Assembly (NCBI GenBank): GCA_017409845.1
Contig: JAFQRY010000001.1
Location: 1 to 64,000 of the forward strand
Reading direction: 5' to 3'
DNA length: 64,000 bases
From: Clostridia bacterium
Lineage (GTDB): Bacteria > Bacillota > Clostridia > Oscillospirales > Acutalibacteraceae
Shown here: positions 8,732 through 17,537 of the stretch, in pieces
Numbering within the stretch: position 1 is the first letter of the stretch
Layout of the letters: every line of letters begins with the position of its first letter
The notes under the pieces: generated by a model
Seen by the model: only the letters and a program-made list of their open reading frames with translations
Databases searched by the model: none
Told to the model about the DNA's origin: nothing
Program-made: the position numbers and the translations under genes

Positions 8732-10198
8732 TTATAAAGTTTTCAGTTCTTCCTTTGCCGATTCAACCGATGCATTGCGGCGTTTTTTAAGCTCTTCTTC
8801 AATGAATTTTCTTTCTTTTTCATCATCTTTTACAAAGACGATAACCGCAAGATAAAGAACCGCACCGACGATAGGTCCGAGAATAAACATGGGCCACTGC
8901 CACTTCATAAATACTGCATTCTGTGCAGTCATGGCAATATTCTGATTATATCCGACAAGCGTGAGAAGCTTTCCGTTAATGAAAAGCGAAATTGCTTCGC
9001 CGATTTTTGTGCCGAAATTCTGCATGGAGAAGGTTATGCCTTCTGTGCGTTTTCCCGTCTTATATTCAACATAATCAATCGAATCGCTCATAAGCGAACG
9101 GTGAGCAATGTTAACCATAGCCGCAGGAATACTCTGAAGTCCCATAAAAGCGGCAACAAGAACAAGCTTCCAGATTTTATTGAAGCCGACAAAATATGAG
9201 ATTATTCTCAGAACAACCGAAGATACCTGAGCAAGAATCAGCACCCTTTTCATGCCGCCTACCTTATCAACAATCTTTGTTGCGGCAAACTGTGCAAATG
9301 TGCCGGGTGCACCCGTGAGAAGTCCGTAAACAAACTGAACCGTGCCTGCTCCGATATCCGTGTTGCCTACCTTATAGAAAACCTGACTTTCAAAGAAATA
9401 TGCCCAGGGTACGGAAAGCTTTATGTATTCAAGAATTCTTGCAAGCGAAATGAGAAGCATGGTTTTGTTATGACGCAAAACAAAAATCGCTTCAAAAAAG
9501 CTCTCTTTTTCTTTGTTTTCGTTTTTGACGGATTCATTCATTTTGTATGCCGACATTGAAATGAGCTGGCCTCCGAGACCGAGCACCAGTGCCGCACCGA
9601 AAAAGAATGATTTATCCGTTGCACCGAAATTATTGACCGCAATATCCTTTACAAGAGGAACGAGACCTGCCAGTGCACCGCCGGCGGTAACGCCGATTGC
9701 CGTCCACTGTGCAACCCTTGCTCTCTCTTCGGAGCGTGGCGAGCTGAGAGCAAGCATACCCCAGAGAGCAACATCCTGCATTGAATAAAACAAATCCCAG
9801 ATAAGATAGAAAACAAGAATAATTATAATCGGCTTGTTTCCGCCGACTCCCCAGTCCTTGAACATAAGAAGGCTGAGAACACCGATTATTGCAGGCAGGT
9901 AAAGAAGATACGGGCGGAGCTTTTCACCTGATTTTTTGAAGGTGTGTCTGTCGATAAGTGCACCGATAATCGGGTCATTAACCGAATCCCACAGACGGCT
10001 GATACTTGTAATCATGCCGACTGCTTCCGCACTTATTTTTAGCACGGCATTACAGAAATAGAACAGCCATCCGCTTATAAGACCGTAATGCATATTCTGA
10101 CCCGCAATACCTGCCGCATATGCAAACAGACTGCGGTTATCAACATAGCCTTGCGTGCGGATTGCATCCTGCGAAAGAGCTTTTTTGCTCATGGACAT
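8732..10198 (-). CDS. GPH-family (MelB-like) sugar:cation symporter
   Basis: Twelve-helix major-facilitator transporter of 488 residues, like the glycoside-pentoside-hexuronide symporters. Evidence is many hydrophobic segments and the family's RLWDSVNDPIIGALIDR near residue 67, the conserved loop between helices 2 and 3. A charged loop (ESVKNENKEKESFF) sits mid-protein between the two six-helix halves. KDDEKERKFIEEELKKRR forms a cytoplasmic tail. The ligand cannot be named from sequence, but its neighbours (sugar epimerases, Gfo/Idh oxidoreductase) suggest a sugar or glycoside. It has its own promoter. Confidence 0.88.
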   Translation of the reverse strand: MSMSKKALSQDAIRTQGYVDNRSLFAYAAGIAGQNMHYGLISGWLFYFCNAVLKISAEAVGMITSISRLWDSVNDPIIGALIDRHTFKKSGEKLRPYLLYLPAIIGVLSLLMFKDWGVGGNKPIIIILVFYLIWDLFYSMQDVALWGMLALSSPRSEERARVAQWTAIGVTAGGALAGLVPLVKDIAVNNFGATDKSFFFGAALVLGLGGQLISMSAYKMNESVKNENKEKESFFEAIFVLRHNKTMLLISLARILEYIKLSVPWAYFFESQVFYKVGNTDIGAGTVQFVYGLLTGAPGTFAQFAATKIVDKVGGMKRVLILAQVSSVVLRIISYFVGFNKIWKLVLVAAFMGLQSIPAAMVNIAHRSLMSDSIDYVEYKTGKRTEGITFSMQNFGTKIGEAISLFINGKLLTLVGYNQNIAMTAQNAVFMKWQWPMFILGPIVGAVLYLAVIVFVKDDEKERKFIEEELKKRRNASVESAKEELKTL

Positions 10199-10221
10199 TC
10201 CTCCCTTGAGTTTATATTATA

Positions 10222-10250
10222 ATTTTATCATATTGAACATATAAAAGCAA
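10222..10250 (-). promoter_or_regulatory. Promoter for the GPH transporter
   Basis: On the minus strand TTGCTT (10250-10245), a 17-base spacer and TAAAAT (10227-10222). AGGGAGG precedes the start codon. Confidence 0.55.
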
Positions 10251-10374
10251 GTTTATATATTTTTGTTTTGCAAAAATCAGTCCATATGTTTACAAAATGT
10301 TAACGCACCGCTAAATATATAACATTTCACTAATCTTCGGCACAATATTTAGAAAAATCTTAATAATTTAACCC

Positions 10375-10403
10375 TTGATTTTTAATAATTAAAATGTTAC
10401 AAT
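10375..10403 (+). promoter_or_regulatory. Promoter for the AMP-forming ligase
   Basis: TTGATT (10375-10380), 17-base spacer, TACAAT (10398-10403). The predicted transcript start near 10410 leaves about 40 bases before the TTG start at 10452 and makes the upstream GTG at 10416 unlikely. The rest of 10251-10374 is AT-rich with no gene seen. Confidence 0.6.
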
Positions 10404-10451
10404 ACCAACTGTTTTGTGTATAGAGAAAATAAAATGCCAGGGGTGTGTATT

Positions 10452-12167
10452 TTGACAAAAACATTCTATGACGTAAGAAAGATCACAGACATCAGAGATC
10501 TTATAACTCAGAGTGCCAAGCTTTACAGCGACAGACCTGCTTTTGAAGTTAAAACAGCAGACGGCGATCTCTACGAAATTACCTATAAGACATATTTTGA
10601 GCAGATTCAGGCTCTCGGCACCGCTCTCACCGACATGGGACTTACCGGTGAAAAAATCGCTGTCGGCGGTGACAACTGCTATCAGTGGTGCCTTTCATAC
10701 ATGGCAACCGTAACAGGTGTAGGCGTTATTGTTCCCGTTGACAAGGAGCTTCTTTTCGATGATATCAACAACATCCTCAACACAGCGGATGTCAAGCTTT
10801 TCTTCTGCGATAAAAAGATCGCAAGAAAGCTCAATGCAAGAAAGGACGAGCTTAAGAAAGACCTTACCATTGTTACAATGAACTGCAAAAAGGAAGAAGG
10901 AATTCTTCACGTTGACGACCTTATTGCAAAGGGCAAGGAGCTTCTCGCAAGCGGTGACAAGCGTTATCTCAACGCTGAAATTGATCCCGATAAAATGTGC
11001 TCACTTCTTTTCACTTCGGGCACAACAGGAATGTCAAAGGGCGTTATGCTCTGCCACAGGAACTTCTGCTTTGAGGTTATGTCGGCAATGAGCGTTATCA
11101 AAATCAACCCTGAAGACTGCGGCATTTCAATGCTTCCTCTTCATCACACCTACGAAAGCACAATCATTCTTTTCTTTGCTCCCTATTGCGGTGCAAAGGT
11201 TACCTTCTGCGACGGCTTCAAGTATGTTCTCAAAAACATGAAAGAGTTCAACCCCTCTATTTTTGTTGCCGTTCCTCTTCTTCTTGAAACAGTTCACAGA
11301 AGACTTATGAAGGCAGTCAAAAACAAGCCTCACGGCGAAACACTTTTCAAGGTTGGTAAGGTTCTTGTTAAAGCAGCTTCAAAAATCGGCATTGACCTCA
11401 AGAAAGTATTCTTCAAAGAAATCATTGATACATTCGGCGGCAACATGAGACTCATCATCTGCGGTGCCGCTCCCATCAATCCTCAGATCCTCAAAGACTT
11501 TGAGGCGTTCGGTATTCAGATTATCTTTGGCTACGGTCTTACCGAATGTGCTCCTCTTGCAATCATCAACCACGACAAGCTCCACATGGCTGAATCGGTC
11601 GGCGAGCCCATTCCCGGCAGTGAAGCAAAGATTCTCAATCCCGATCCCGATACCGGCGTTGGCGAAATCTGCGTCAAGGGCGGCATGGTTATGCTCGGCT
11701 ACTACAATAACCCCGAAGAAACCGCAAAGGTTCTTGACGAAGACGGTTGGTTCCACACAGGTGACCTCGGTTATGTTGATAAGCAGGGTCATTACTACAT
11801 CTCGGGCAGAAGTAAAAACGTTATCGTTACAAGCAACGGTAAAAACATCTATCCCGAAGAGCTTGAATATCATCTGAGCACAGACACAAGAGTCGGCGAA
11901 AGCCTTGTTATCGGCGACGAAAACAAGAAGGGTGAAACAATCGTTGCCGCAAGAATCTTCCCCAACTTTGAGGAAATGAAAGACAGATACGGCAAGGACG
12001 CCGACGAATACACAGACGAAGAACTGCACGACATCATGGACGAGGTTGTTCAGTCCGTCAACGAAAAGCTTCCTCCCTATAAGAGAATCGTTGACTTCAA
12101 GATCAGACGCACCGAATTCGTCAAAAACACAACCTCAAAAATCATGCGTCACAAGAATAAGGATTAA
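10452..12167 (+). CDS. AMP-dependent acyl-CoA synthetase/ligase
   Basis: Adenylate-forming enzyme that probably activates a long-chain fatty acid or other carboxylate with ATP and CoA. About 571 residues. Motifs: LLFTSGTTGMSKGVMLCHRN near residue 195 (P-loop-like A3), GYGLTECAP near 360 (A5), DEDGWFHTGDLGYVD near 434 (A7), GRSKNVIVTSNGKNIYPEE near 455 (A8), and a C-terminal Lys in NTTSKIMRHK (A10). Two in-frame codons lie upstream (GTG 10416, ATG 10434). I chose TTG at 10452 because AGGGGTG sits six bases before it and the first upstream codon coincides with the predicted transcript start. A terminator follows, so it is monocistronic. Confidence 0.92.
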   Translation: MTKTFYDVRKITDIRDLITQSAKLYSDRPAFEVKTADGDLYEITYKTYFEQIQALGTALTDMGLTGEKIAVGGDNCYQWCLSYMATVTGVGVIVPVDKELLFDDINNILNTADVKLFFCDKKIARKLNARKDELKKDLTIVTMNCKKEEGILHVDDLIAKGKELLASGDKRYLNAEIDPDKMCSLLFTSGTTGMSKGVMLCHRNFCFEVMSAMSVIKINPEDCGISMLPLHHTYESTIILFFAPYCGAKVTFCDGFKYVLKNMKEFNPSIFVAVPLLLETVHRRLMKAVKNKPHGETLFKVGKVLVKAASKIGIDLKKVFFKEIIDTFGGNMRLIICGAAPINPQILKDFEAFGIQIIFGYGLTECAPLAIINHDKLHMAESVGEPIPGSEAKILNPDPDTGVGEICVKGGMVMLGYYNNPEETAKVLDEDGWFHTGDLGYVDKQGHYYISGRSKNVIVTSNGKNIYPEELEYHLSTDTRVGESLVIGDENKKGETIVAARIFPNFEEMKDRYGKDADEYTDEELHDIMDEVVQSVNEKLPPYKRIVDFKIRRTEFVKNTTSKIMRHKNKD

Positions 12168-12174
12168 TTATTCA

Positions 12175-12206
12175 GCCGTGCATTCTTATGAGTGCACGGC
12201 TTTTTT
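12175..12206 (+). terminator. Terminator after the acyl-CoA ligase
   Basis: GCCGTGCA / TGCACGGC stem followed by six T residues. The last of these lie seven bases before the ribosome binding site of the next gene. Confidence 0.85.
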
Positions 12207-12224
12207 AATGCGAAAGGAGTAAAA

Positions 12225-13190
12225 ATGAGCAAGAAAAACGGTTTTTTCAAAAAGGCTGCCTTTGTCGGAGCAGCTGCAGGCATCGCTTCCGCAGCAATCG
12301 GAAATTGGTTTGTTGAAAGCTTTATGAGCAAAAACGGAATAAGAAAAATAATTGAAACCGAAGCGGGCGCTCCCGTTTCTTCAGAAGAAAGCAGATGCTT
12401 CTACGAAAGCGACGAAGCGATTGCGGGAACAGAGTTTTACAGAGAAAAGGAATGTGAAGAAATTTATCTTTTCAACCGCTACGGATACTGCCTTTATGCG
12501 GATTATTATGAAAATGAAAATCCGAGCGATGTTTATGTTATTTCGTGTCACGGCTTTACGGGAATGCCTTCTCAGAACAGCATCTTCACAAAGCATTTTT
12601 ATGAAATGGGCTATAATGTTGTTCTCCCCTATCTCAGGGCACACGGCAAGAGTGAGCACAGCTACTGCACCATGGGCTGGCTTGAAAGACTTGATGTTAT
12701 CGACTGGATAAACTATATAATTGACAAAAATCCTTGTGCAAAAATCATTCTTCACGGTGCATCAATGGGTGCAGCAACCGTTATGAACGTTACGGGCGAA
12801 AAGCTTCCCGCAAACGTTATATGCTGCATTGAAGACTGCGGTTTCACATCTCTTTGGGAGCAATACACTGTGCAGATAAAGGGAATGACAAAAATTCCCG
12901 CCGACATTGTTCTCGGTCTTGTAAACACCGTAACAAAAAGAAGACTCAAGTTTGATATCAAAGAAAACTCACCGCTTGAGCAGGTCAAAAAGAGCAGCAC
13001 TCCCACCCTTTTCATCCACGGCGACAAGGATTCCGTTGTCCCCTTCTGGATGCAGTATCCCCTTTATCAGAATGCCGAATGCGAAAAGGAACGACTTGTT
13101 GTTCCCGGTGCAACCCATGCGGCTTCAGGCTATGTTTATCCCGAAATTTATTGGGGTGCTGTTGAAAAGTTTATCAATAAATATCTTTAA
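12225..13190 (+). CDS. Membrane-anchored alpha/beta hydrolase
   Basis: Serine hydrolase of 321 residues. An N-terminal hydrophobic segment (AAFVGAAAGIASAAIGNWFV) near residues 11-30 looks like a signal anchor. The oxyanion-region SCHGFTG lies near 105, the nucleophile elbow HGASMGAAT near 178, the acid HGDKDSVVPFW near 267 and the base GATHAAS near 298, which completes a Ser-Asp-His triad. It resembles YqkD-like hydrolases of Firmicutes. The ATG at 12225 is preceded by AAAGGAG; an earlier in-frame GTG (12192) falls inside the upstream terminator and is rejected. Substrate unknown. Confidence 0.87.
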   Translation: MSKKNGFFKKAAFVGAAAGIASAAIGNWFVESFMSKNGIRKIIETEAGAPVSSEESRCFYESDEAIAGTEFYREKECEEIYLFNRYGYCLYADYYENENPSDVYVISCHGFTGMPSQNSIFTKHFYEMGYNVVLPYLRAHGKSEHSYCTMGWLERLDVIDWINYIIDKNPCAKIILHGASMGAATVMNVTGEKLPANVICCIEDCGFTSLWEQYTVQIKGMTKIPADIVLGLVNTVTKRRLKFDIKENSPLEQVKKSSTPTLFIHGDKDSVVPFWMQYPLYQNAECEKERLVVPGATHAASGYVYPEIYWGAVEKFINKYL

Positions 13191-13197
13191 AATTATA

Positions 13198-13234
13198 AAC
13201 ACCCGGGAATTGTTGTAAAAATCCCGGGTGTTTT
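13198..13234. terminator. Bidirectional terminator between convergent genes
   Basis: Perfect arms AACACCCGGGA / TCCCGGGTGTT with TTTT to the right and A-rich sequence to the left, between the hydrolase and the aldose epimerase. Confidence 0.85.
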
Positions 13235-13243
13235 ATGTTGCAA

Positions 13244-14086
13244 TTATTTTATTTCCGCAGTCCAGGCAAATTCAAATGTTTCGCCCTCTGAAAGATGCTG
13301 AATCTCTCTTTTCTTTGAGATATCATCCTTCACATCTCTGTCGTCATTGATGCCGTACCACGGTTCAATACAGACATAAGGTGCACCGGGCTTTGCCCAG
13401 ATACCGAGCACGGGACAGTCGCCGAAGGTGAATTCAACCTCGTTTTCGCCCCTGATTGTAAGCTTCTTTGACTTGATGCCCGAGAGAATAAGTGCATCCT
13501 TCTTGAAAACATCCTCGGTAATCACGATTTCCTTTGAATTTTCAATAACGGAGAATTTTTCGGGAATAAGAAGATTTTCGCTGTCGATTCGCTCCGTTTC
13601 AAGAGTTTCGGGCTGCTCAAATTCAATCACATCACCGATATTGCAGTTGAAGCCGGGATGTGCACCGATTGAGAAATACATATCTCCCTTTGTTTTATTG
13701 ATAACCGTCATTGTGTTGACAAGCGACTTTTCCTTAAGCGCAAATGCAACGAGAAGCTCAAATTCAAAGGGATAGCTTTTAAGAGTGTTTTCACCGCTTT
13801 CGAGGCTGAAAACAGCCTTTGCTCCCTCGCATTCCTTCACTTTGAAAAGCAGCTTTCTTGCAAGTCCGTGCTTGGGCATGGTATATTCAACACCGTTATA
13901 GCGGAATTTATCATCAATAAGCTGACCGATAACGGGAAAAAGGACGGGTGCCTGACCGTACCATATATCAGGATTTCCCTGCCAGATGTATTCCTTGCCG
14001 TTTTCTTTAAGAACGAGTGAATGAAGCTGAGCACCCATATCATCAATTTCACATGTCAGAAAATCATTTTCAATTTTGTAAAACAT
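13244..14086 (-). CDS. Aldose 1-epimerase-like protein (LacX type)
   Basis: Galactose-mutarotase superfamily beta-sandwich, 280 residues, the length of the LacX/YihR-like group. Landmarks: MGAQLHSLVLKENGKEYIW near residue 18, PVLFPVIGQL near 47, MPKHGLAR near 70 (first catalytic-type His), SIGAHPGFN near 139 (second His) and a late acidic CIEPWYG near 246. These enzymes interconvert sugar anomers or bind hexose 6-phosphates; the sugar here is not deducible. The gene is monocistronic with its own upstream AT-rich region. Confidence 0.9.
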   Translation of the reverse strand: MFYKIENDFLTCEIDDMGAQLHSLVLKENGKEYIWQGNPDIWYGQAPVLFPVIGQLIDDKFRYNGVEYTMPKHGLARKLLFKVKECEGAKAVFSLESGENTLKSYPFEFELLVAFALKEKSLVNTMTVINKTKGDMYFSIGAHPGFNCNIGDVIEFEQPETLETERIDSENLLIPEKFSVIENSKEIVITEDVFKKDALILSGIKSKKLTIRGENEVEFTFGDCPVLGIWAKPGAPYVCIEPWYGINDDRDVKDDISKKREIQHLSEGETFEFAWTAEIK

Positions 14087-14151
14087 AATTTATATCTCCT
14101 TTAATTTTTCTGTATATAATTTATCACATTACCGCACAGATTGCAACACCG

Positions 14152-14835
14152 TTATCTTTTAAGCCTGCGCAAATATTTCTTTTGTTCTTCTGTTATGCGA
14201 TAGCTTTCAATCGCCTTACGGATGGTTTTATTATGTGTATCTGCATCAAGTCTGTTCTGTTCAAGATAAGGAATAACCGAATCATATTGCTTTGCAAGTG
14301 CTGTTGCGAAATACCACGCCTGCATCATTTTTATATAGTATTCGTCGGAACGGATTTGAGCAACCGCTGCGGGATAGGATATATCAAATGCTTCATCAAG
14401 ATAATAACACATCAGCATTTCAATCGCAAAACGCACGGTGTATGTGTTTTCGGATTCAATTCCGGTTTTTATTTTTTCAAGCAACTCGGGAAGATGCTTT
14501 TTGAATACTTTCGGACGCATCATATCGCAGGTTGCCCAGTTATCAACAAACGGCAGAAATCTGTCAAGCTCCGCTGCACAAAGGTTAAAATCATTTATTT
14601 TTTCAATCAGAAAAGCATGAAGGTTATTTTCTTCATAATATTTATGCGGTAAAATTTTCATAAACTCATCCGCAAGCGGCGACCCGGAAATTTCATTTGC
14701 AAATTTCCGTAAATCGGGAGTACGAACTCCGATTATAAGCTCCTTTTTAACCGTCGGCATCAGCCTTGAATGAAAATCACGGTATTCCGCATCCTGCATT
14801 TCAAAAAGACGGTCACGGATAATTTTTTCTGTCAT
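14152..14835 (-). CDS. AlkD-like DNA alkylation repair protein
   Basis: HEAT-like-repeat DNA glycosylase of the AlkD superfamily, 227 residues. It shows GVRTPDLRKFANE near residue 36, the family's signature after the first helices, then repeated amphipathic helices, FVDNWATCDMM near 109 (containing the conserved Trp-x-x-x-Asp) and a basic C terminus. Such proteins remove bulky or cationic alkylated bases. The predicted promoter puts the transcript start near 14846, which favours ATG 14835 (or 14841) over the GTG at 14844. It diverges from trmB. Confidence 0.85.
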   Translation of the reverse strand: MTEKIIRDRLFEMQDAEYRDFHSRLMPTVKKELIIGVRTPDLRKFANEISGSPLADEFMKILPHKYYEENNLHAFLIEKINDFNLCAAELDRFLPFVDNWATCDMMRPKVFKKHLPELLEKIKTGIESENTYTVRFAIEMLMCYYLDEAFDISYPAAVAQIRSDEYYIKMMQAWYFATALAKQYDSVIPYLEQNRLDADTHNKTIRKAIESYRITEEQKKYLRRLKR

Positions 14836-14852
14836 CTGCATCACCGTAATAT

Positions 14853-14880
14853 ATTATAACGTATTGCAATTTATTTTCAA
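14853..14880 (-). promoter_or_regulatory. Promoter for the AlkD-like gene
   Basis: Minus strand TTGAAA (14880-14875), 16-base spacer, TATAAT (14858-14853). The implied leader is only about 11 bases. Confidence 0.65.
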
Positions 14881-14900
14881 CGCTATCTTCAAAAAATATG

Positions 14901-14929
14901 TTGACATTAAAGAAATCGGAATGTAAAAT
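14901..14929 (+). promoter_or_regulatory. Promoter for trmB
   Basis: Consensus TTGACA (14901-14906), a 17-base spacer and TAAAAT (14924-14929). It lies back to back with the AlkD promoter and decides the trmB start, because an in-frame ATG at 14898 falls inside it. Confidence 0.75.
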
Positions 14930-14960
14930 TAATAGGTATTTTGAAGGCAAGGTGACAGCT

Positions 14961-15629
14961 ATGAGAATGAGAAAGAAAAAACATCTTGAGGAACGACTTG
15001 AGAATTGCAACAACATAATCACCCTTTTCAGCGACGATGCAAATTTTATCACGGCTATTGAAAAGAAAGAATATATTGACACAAGGGAGCTTTTCGGCAA
15101 CGACAACCCCGTTGTGCTCGAAATCGGATGCGGAAAAGGAAAGTTTGCATGCGAGCTTGCAAAGCAGAATCCCGATATAAATGTGCTTGCTCTCGAAAAA
15201 TGTGCAAATGTGCTTGTCATAGCCTGCGAAAAAGCAATGAATGAAAATATAGAAAATGTAAAGTTCCTTCGCACGGGTGCGGAATATCTTGAAAAATATA
15301 TTAAACCCGAATCGATCGAACGCATTTATCTCAACTTTTCATGCCCCTACCCAAAAAACAGATATGCAAACCACAGACTCACCAATTCACGCTTTCTTAA
15401 AAGCTACGCATCTGTTCTCAAAAAGGGTGCTGAAATTCATCAGAAGACCGACAACATGCACTTTTTTGAGTATTCAATCGAACAGCTCACACAATTCGGA
15501 TTCAGCCTCAGAAATGTTTCTCTCGACCTTCACAACAGCGATTTTGAAGGCAACATTGAAACAGAATATGAGCACAGATTTGCTTCCATGGGAATGCCTA
15601 TTTACAGACTCGAAGCATATCTTAAATAA
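14961..15629 (+). CDS. trmB: tRNA (guanine-N7)-methyltransferase
   Basis: Methylates G46 of tRNA using S-adenosylmethionine. 222 residues from ATG 14961, which follows AAGGTG; the ATG at 14898 overlaps the promoter and is rejected. The Rossmann motif VVLEIGCGKGKFACELA lies near residue 52, LALEKCANV near 77, IYLNFSCPYPKNRYANHRLT near 118 (the PxPWxKxxHxxxRL-type region) and KTDNMHFFEYS near 153. Note Asn-Phe-Ser-Cys-Pro-Tyr where many homologues have NFSDPWP; several Clostridia share such variation as far as I know. A terminator-like inverted repeat follows near 15640. Confidence 0.93.
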   Translation: MRMRKKKHLEERLENCNNIITLFSDDANFITAIEKKEYIDTRELFGNDNPVVLEIGCGKGKFACELAKQNPDINVLALEKCANVLVIACEKAMNENIENVKFLRTGAEYLEKYIKPESIERIYLNFSCPYPKNRYANHRLTNSRFLKSYASVLKKGAEIHQKTDNMHFFEYSIEQLTQFGFSLRNVSLDLHNSDFEGNIETEYEHRFASMGMPIYRLEAYLK

Positions 15630-15799
15630 CACAACATCACGGCGTAAGGATATATCTGATATTCTTACGCTGATTTTTTAAAATTCTTTGGCACAAATGT
15701 TCGATAAGCGGTTGAAAAATATTATTTGGAATGATATAATATGTTTATCAAAGCCGTATTACCTTACGACACATCAGATAACAGTGATGGGTTCACCAC

Positions 15800-15921
15800 C
15801 AATCCTCCGTCATTTTCTCACGAAAATGCCACCTCCTTTGCCAAAGGAGGCCATAAAAACAGAAAGCCGGGATATAAGTCCCTCAGATAAAGTGATATCC
15901 GAAGGACTGAAGGAATTCGGT
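15800..15921. repeat. Dispersed non-coding repeat, type A, copy 1
   Basis: Shares AATCCTCCGTCA, a central hairpin, GCCACCTCCTTTGCCAAAGG and a right end of the form CGAAGGACTGAAGGAAT with the better-preserved copy at 30388-30506. The open frame that crosses it has no homology-like content. The 400-base gap between trmB and the polymerase is mainly this element plus a T-rich tract. Confidence 0.75.
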
Positions 15922-15966
15922 CTTTTTTTGCGGAGCAATTATATTTTTCGGAGCGAAGCGACCCTT

Positions 15967-16000
15967 AACTTTTCACTTTTCATTTTTCATTCTTCATTTG
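15967..16000. repeat. T-rich short-period tract before the polymerase gene
   Basis: Imperfect repeats of TTTTCAC / TTTTCAT / TTCTTCATT, ending 28 bases before the Y-family polymerase start. Low-complexity tracts of this kind resemble another dispersed sequence type in gut Clostridia, but only one copy is visible here. Confidence 0.5.
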
Positions 16001-16028
16001 ACAAAAAAACAGAACGGAGGCATAGAGG

Positions 16029-17537
16029 ATGAACGAAAACAAAACCTATATCGCAATAGACCTCAAATCCTTCTATGCCAGCGTTGAGGCAATGGAAAGA
16101 GGACTTGACCCGCTGACAACAAATATCGTTGTTTCCGACCCTTCGAGAACAGAAAAAACAATCTGTCTTGCCGTTTCGCCGAGCCTCAAAGCTTACGGCA
16201 TTTCGGGCAGAGCAAGGATGTTTGAGCTGATTCAGCAGGTAAGGATTGCAAACGCACAGCGAAAGGCAAATGCTCCGAGAGGTGTTTTCACGGGCTCGTC
16301 ATACAATGCAAAAGAGCTCAGAGCCAACCCATCCCTTTCGATTGACTATGTTGTTGCTCCTCCGAGAATGGCACTTTACATTGAATACAGCACACGGATT
16401 TATGAGGTTTATCTCAGACATGTTGCACCCGAGGATATTCATGTTTACAGCATTGATGAAGTTTTTATTGATGCAACAAGCTATCTCAGGCTCAACAACA
16501 TGAACGCTCACGATTTTACGAGAATGCTTATCAGAGAGGTGCTTACGGAAACGGGAGTTACCGCCGCTGCGGGAATAGGCTCAAATCTTTATCTTTGCAA
16601 GATTGCCATGGATATAACCGCAAAGCATATCCCTGCCGATGAAGACGGAGTGAGAATAGCAGAGCTTGATGAAATGACCTACCGCCGCACTCTGTGGGAT
16701 CACCGCCCTCTGACCGATTTCTGGAGGGTTGGAAAGGGAATTTCCGCAAAGCTCGAAAAATACGGCATGCTCACGATGGGCGATGTTGCACGATGCTCGC
16801 TTCAGAACGAAGACTTGCTTTACCGTCTTTTCGGCATCAACGCCGAGCTGCTTATTGACCATGCATGGGGCTGGGAGCCCTGCACAATTGCCGATATCAA
16901 GTCATATAAGCCGCAGACAAACAGCATTCAGTCGGGTCAGGTGCTTCAGCATCCATATGATTTTGAAAAGGCAAAGCTTGTTATCCGCGAAATGGCGGAT
17001 GCACTTTCGCTTGACCTTGTTGAAAAAAAGCTTGTCACCGATAAAATCACTCTTGTTGTGGGCTACGACATTGAAAACCTCACCGATTCGGGCAGAAGGA
17101 GTTATTACAAGGGCGAGGTTAAAACAGATTTTTACGGCAGAGAGGTGCCGAAGCATGCACGCGGCACAGCCAATATCGGCAGGCAGACCTCATCAACGAA
17201 GCTTATAACCGATGCGGTTTCAAGGGTTTATGATGAAATCGTTGATAAAAACCTGCTTGTGAGAAGAATGTATATTACTGCGGAACGGGTCATTCACGAG
17301 GATGCGGTTGATAAATCATATATTCCCGAGCAGCTTAGTCTTTTTGAGGATTATGAAGAGAAGAAACGCAAAAGAGCCGAAGAAGATGAAGCCCTTGAAA
17401 AAGAACGCAGGGTGCAGGATGCATTGCTCAGCATCAAACATAAATACGGCAAGAATTCAATTCTTAAGGGCATGAATTATAAGGAAGGTGCAACCGCCAA
17501 AGACAGAAACGGACAAATAGGAGGTCATAAGGCATGA
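16029..17537 (+). CDS. Y-family DNA polymerase (UvrX/YqjW-like)
   Basis: Error-prone translesion polymerase of 502 residues. Catalytic acidic motifs are intact: YIAIDLKSFYASVEAMERG near residues 7-25 and HVYSIDEVFIDAT near 140. A helix-hairpin-helix region follows (TDFWRVGKGISAKLEKYGM near 232). The little-finger region and a Glu/Lys-rich tail (YEEKKRKRAEEDEALEKERR near 443) complete it. It belongs to the UmuC/UvrX branch found on Gram-positive chromosomes and plasmids rather than to classical DinB. ATG follows GGAGG. The last four bases overlap a YolD-like gene, the usual partner. No LexA-type GAAC-N4-GTTC box was seen upstream. Confidence 0.92.
   Translation: MNENKTYIAIDLKSFYASVEAMERGLDPLTTNIVVSDPSRTEKTICLAVSPSLKAYGISGRARMFELIQQVRIANAQRKANAPRGVFTGSSYNAKELRANPSLSIDYVVAPPRMALYIEYSTRIYEVYLRHVAPEDIHVYSIDEVFIDATSYLRLNNMNAHDFTRMLIREVLTETGVTAAAGIGSNLYLCKIAMDITAKHIPADEDGVRIAELDEMTYRRTLWDHRPLTDFWRVGKGISAKLEKYGMLTMGDVARCSLQNEDLLYRLFGINAELLIDHAWGWEPCTIADIKSYKPQTNSIQSGQVLQHPYDFEKAKLVIREMADALSLDLVEKKLVTDKITLVVGYDIENLTDSGRRSYYKGEVKTDFYGREVPKHARGTANIGRQTSSTKLITDAVSRVYDEIVDKNLLVRRMYITAERVIHEDAVDKSYIPEQLSLFEDYEEKKRKRAEEDEALEKERRVQDALLSIKHKYGKNSILKGMNYKEGATAKDRNGQIGGHKA

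Noticed and set aside
11379-12029. 216-codon minus-strand frame
   Set aside because: Shadow of the AMP-dependent ligase, whose A7-A8 motifs lie in this stretch.
15630-16028. LexA/SOS operator upstream of the polymerase
   Set aside because: No GAAC-N4-GTTC or similar palindrome was found by eye.
15688-16032. 114-codon open frame between trmB and the Y-family polymerase
   Set aside because: It runs through the type A dispersed repeat and T-rich tract, has no ribosome binding site and reads like translated repeat.
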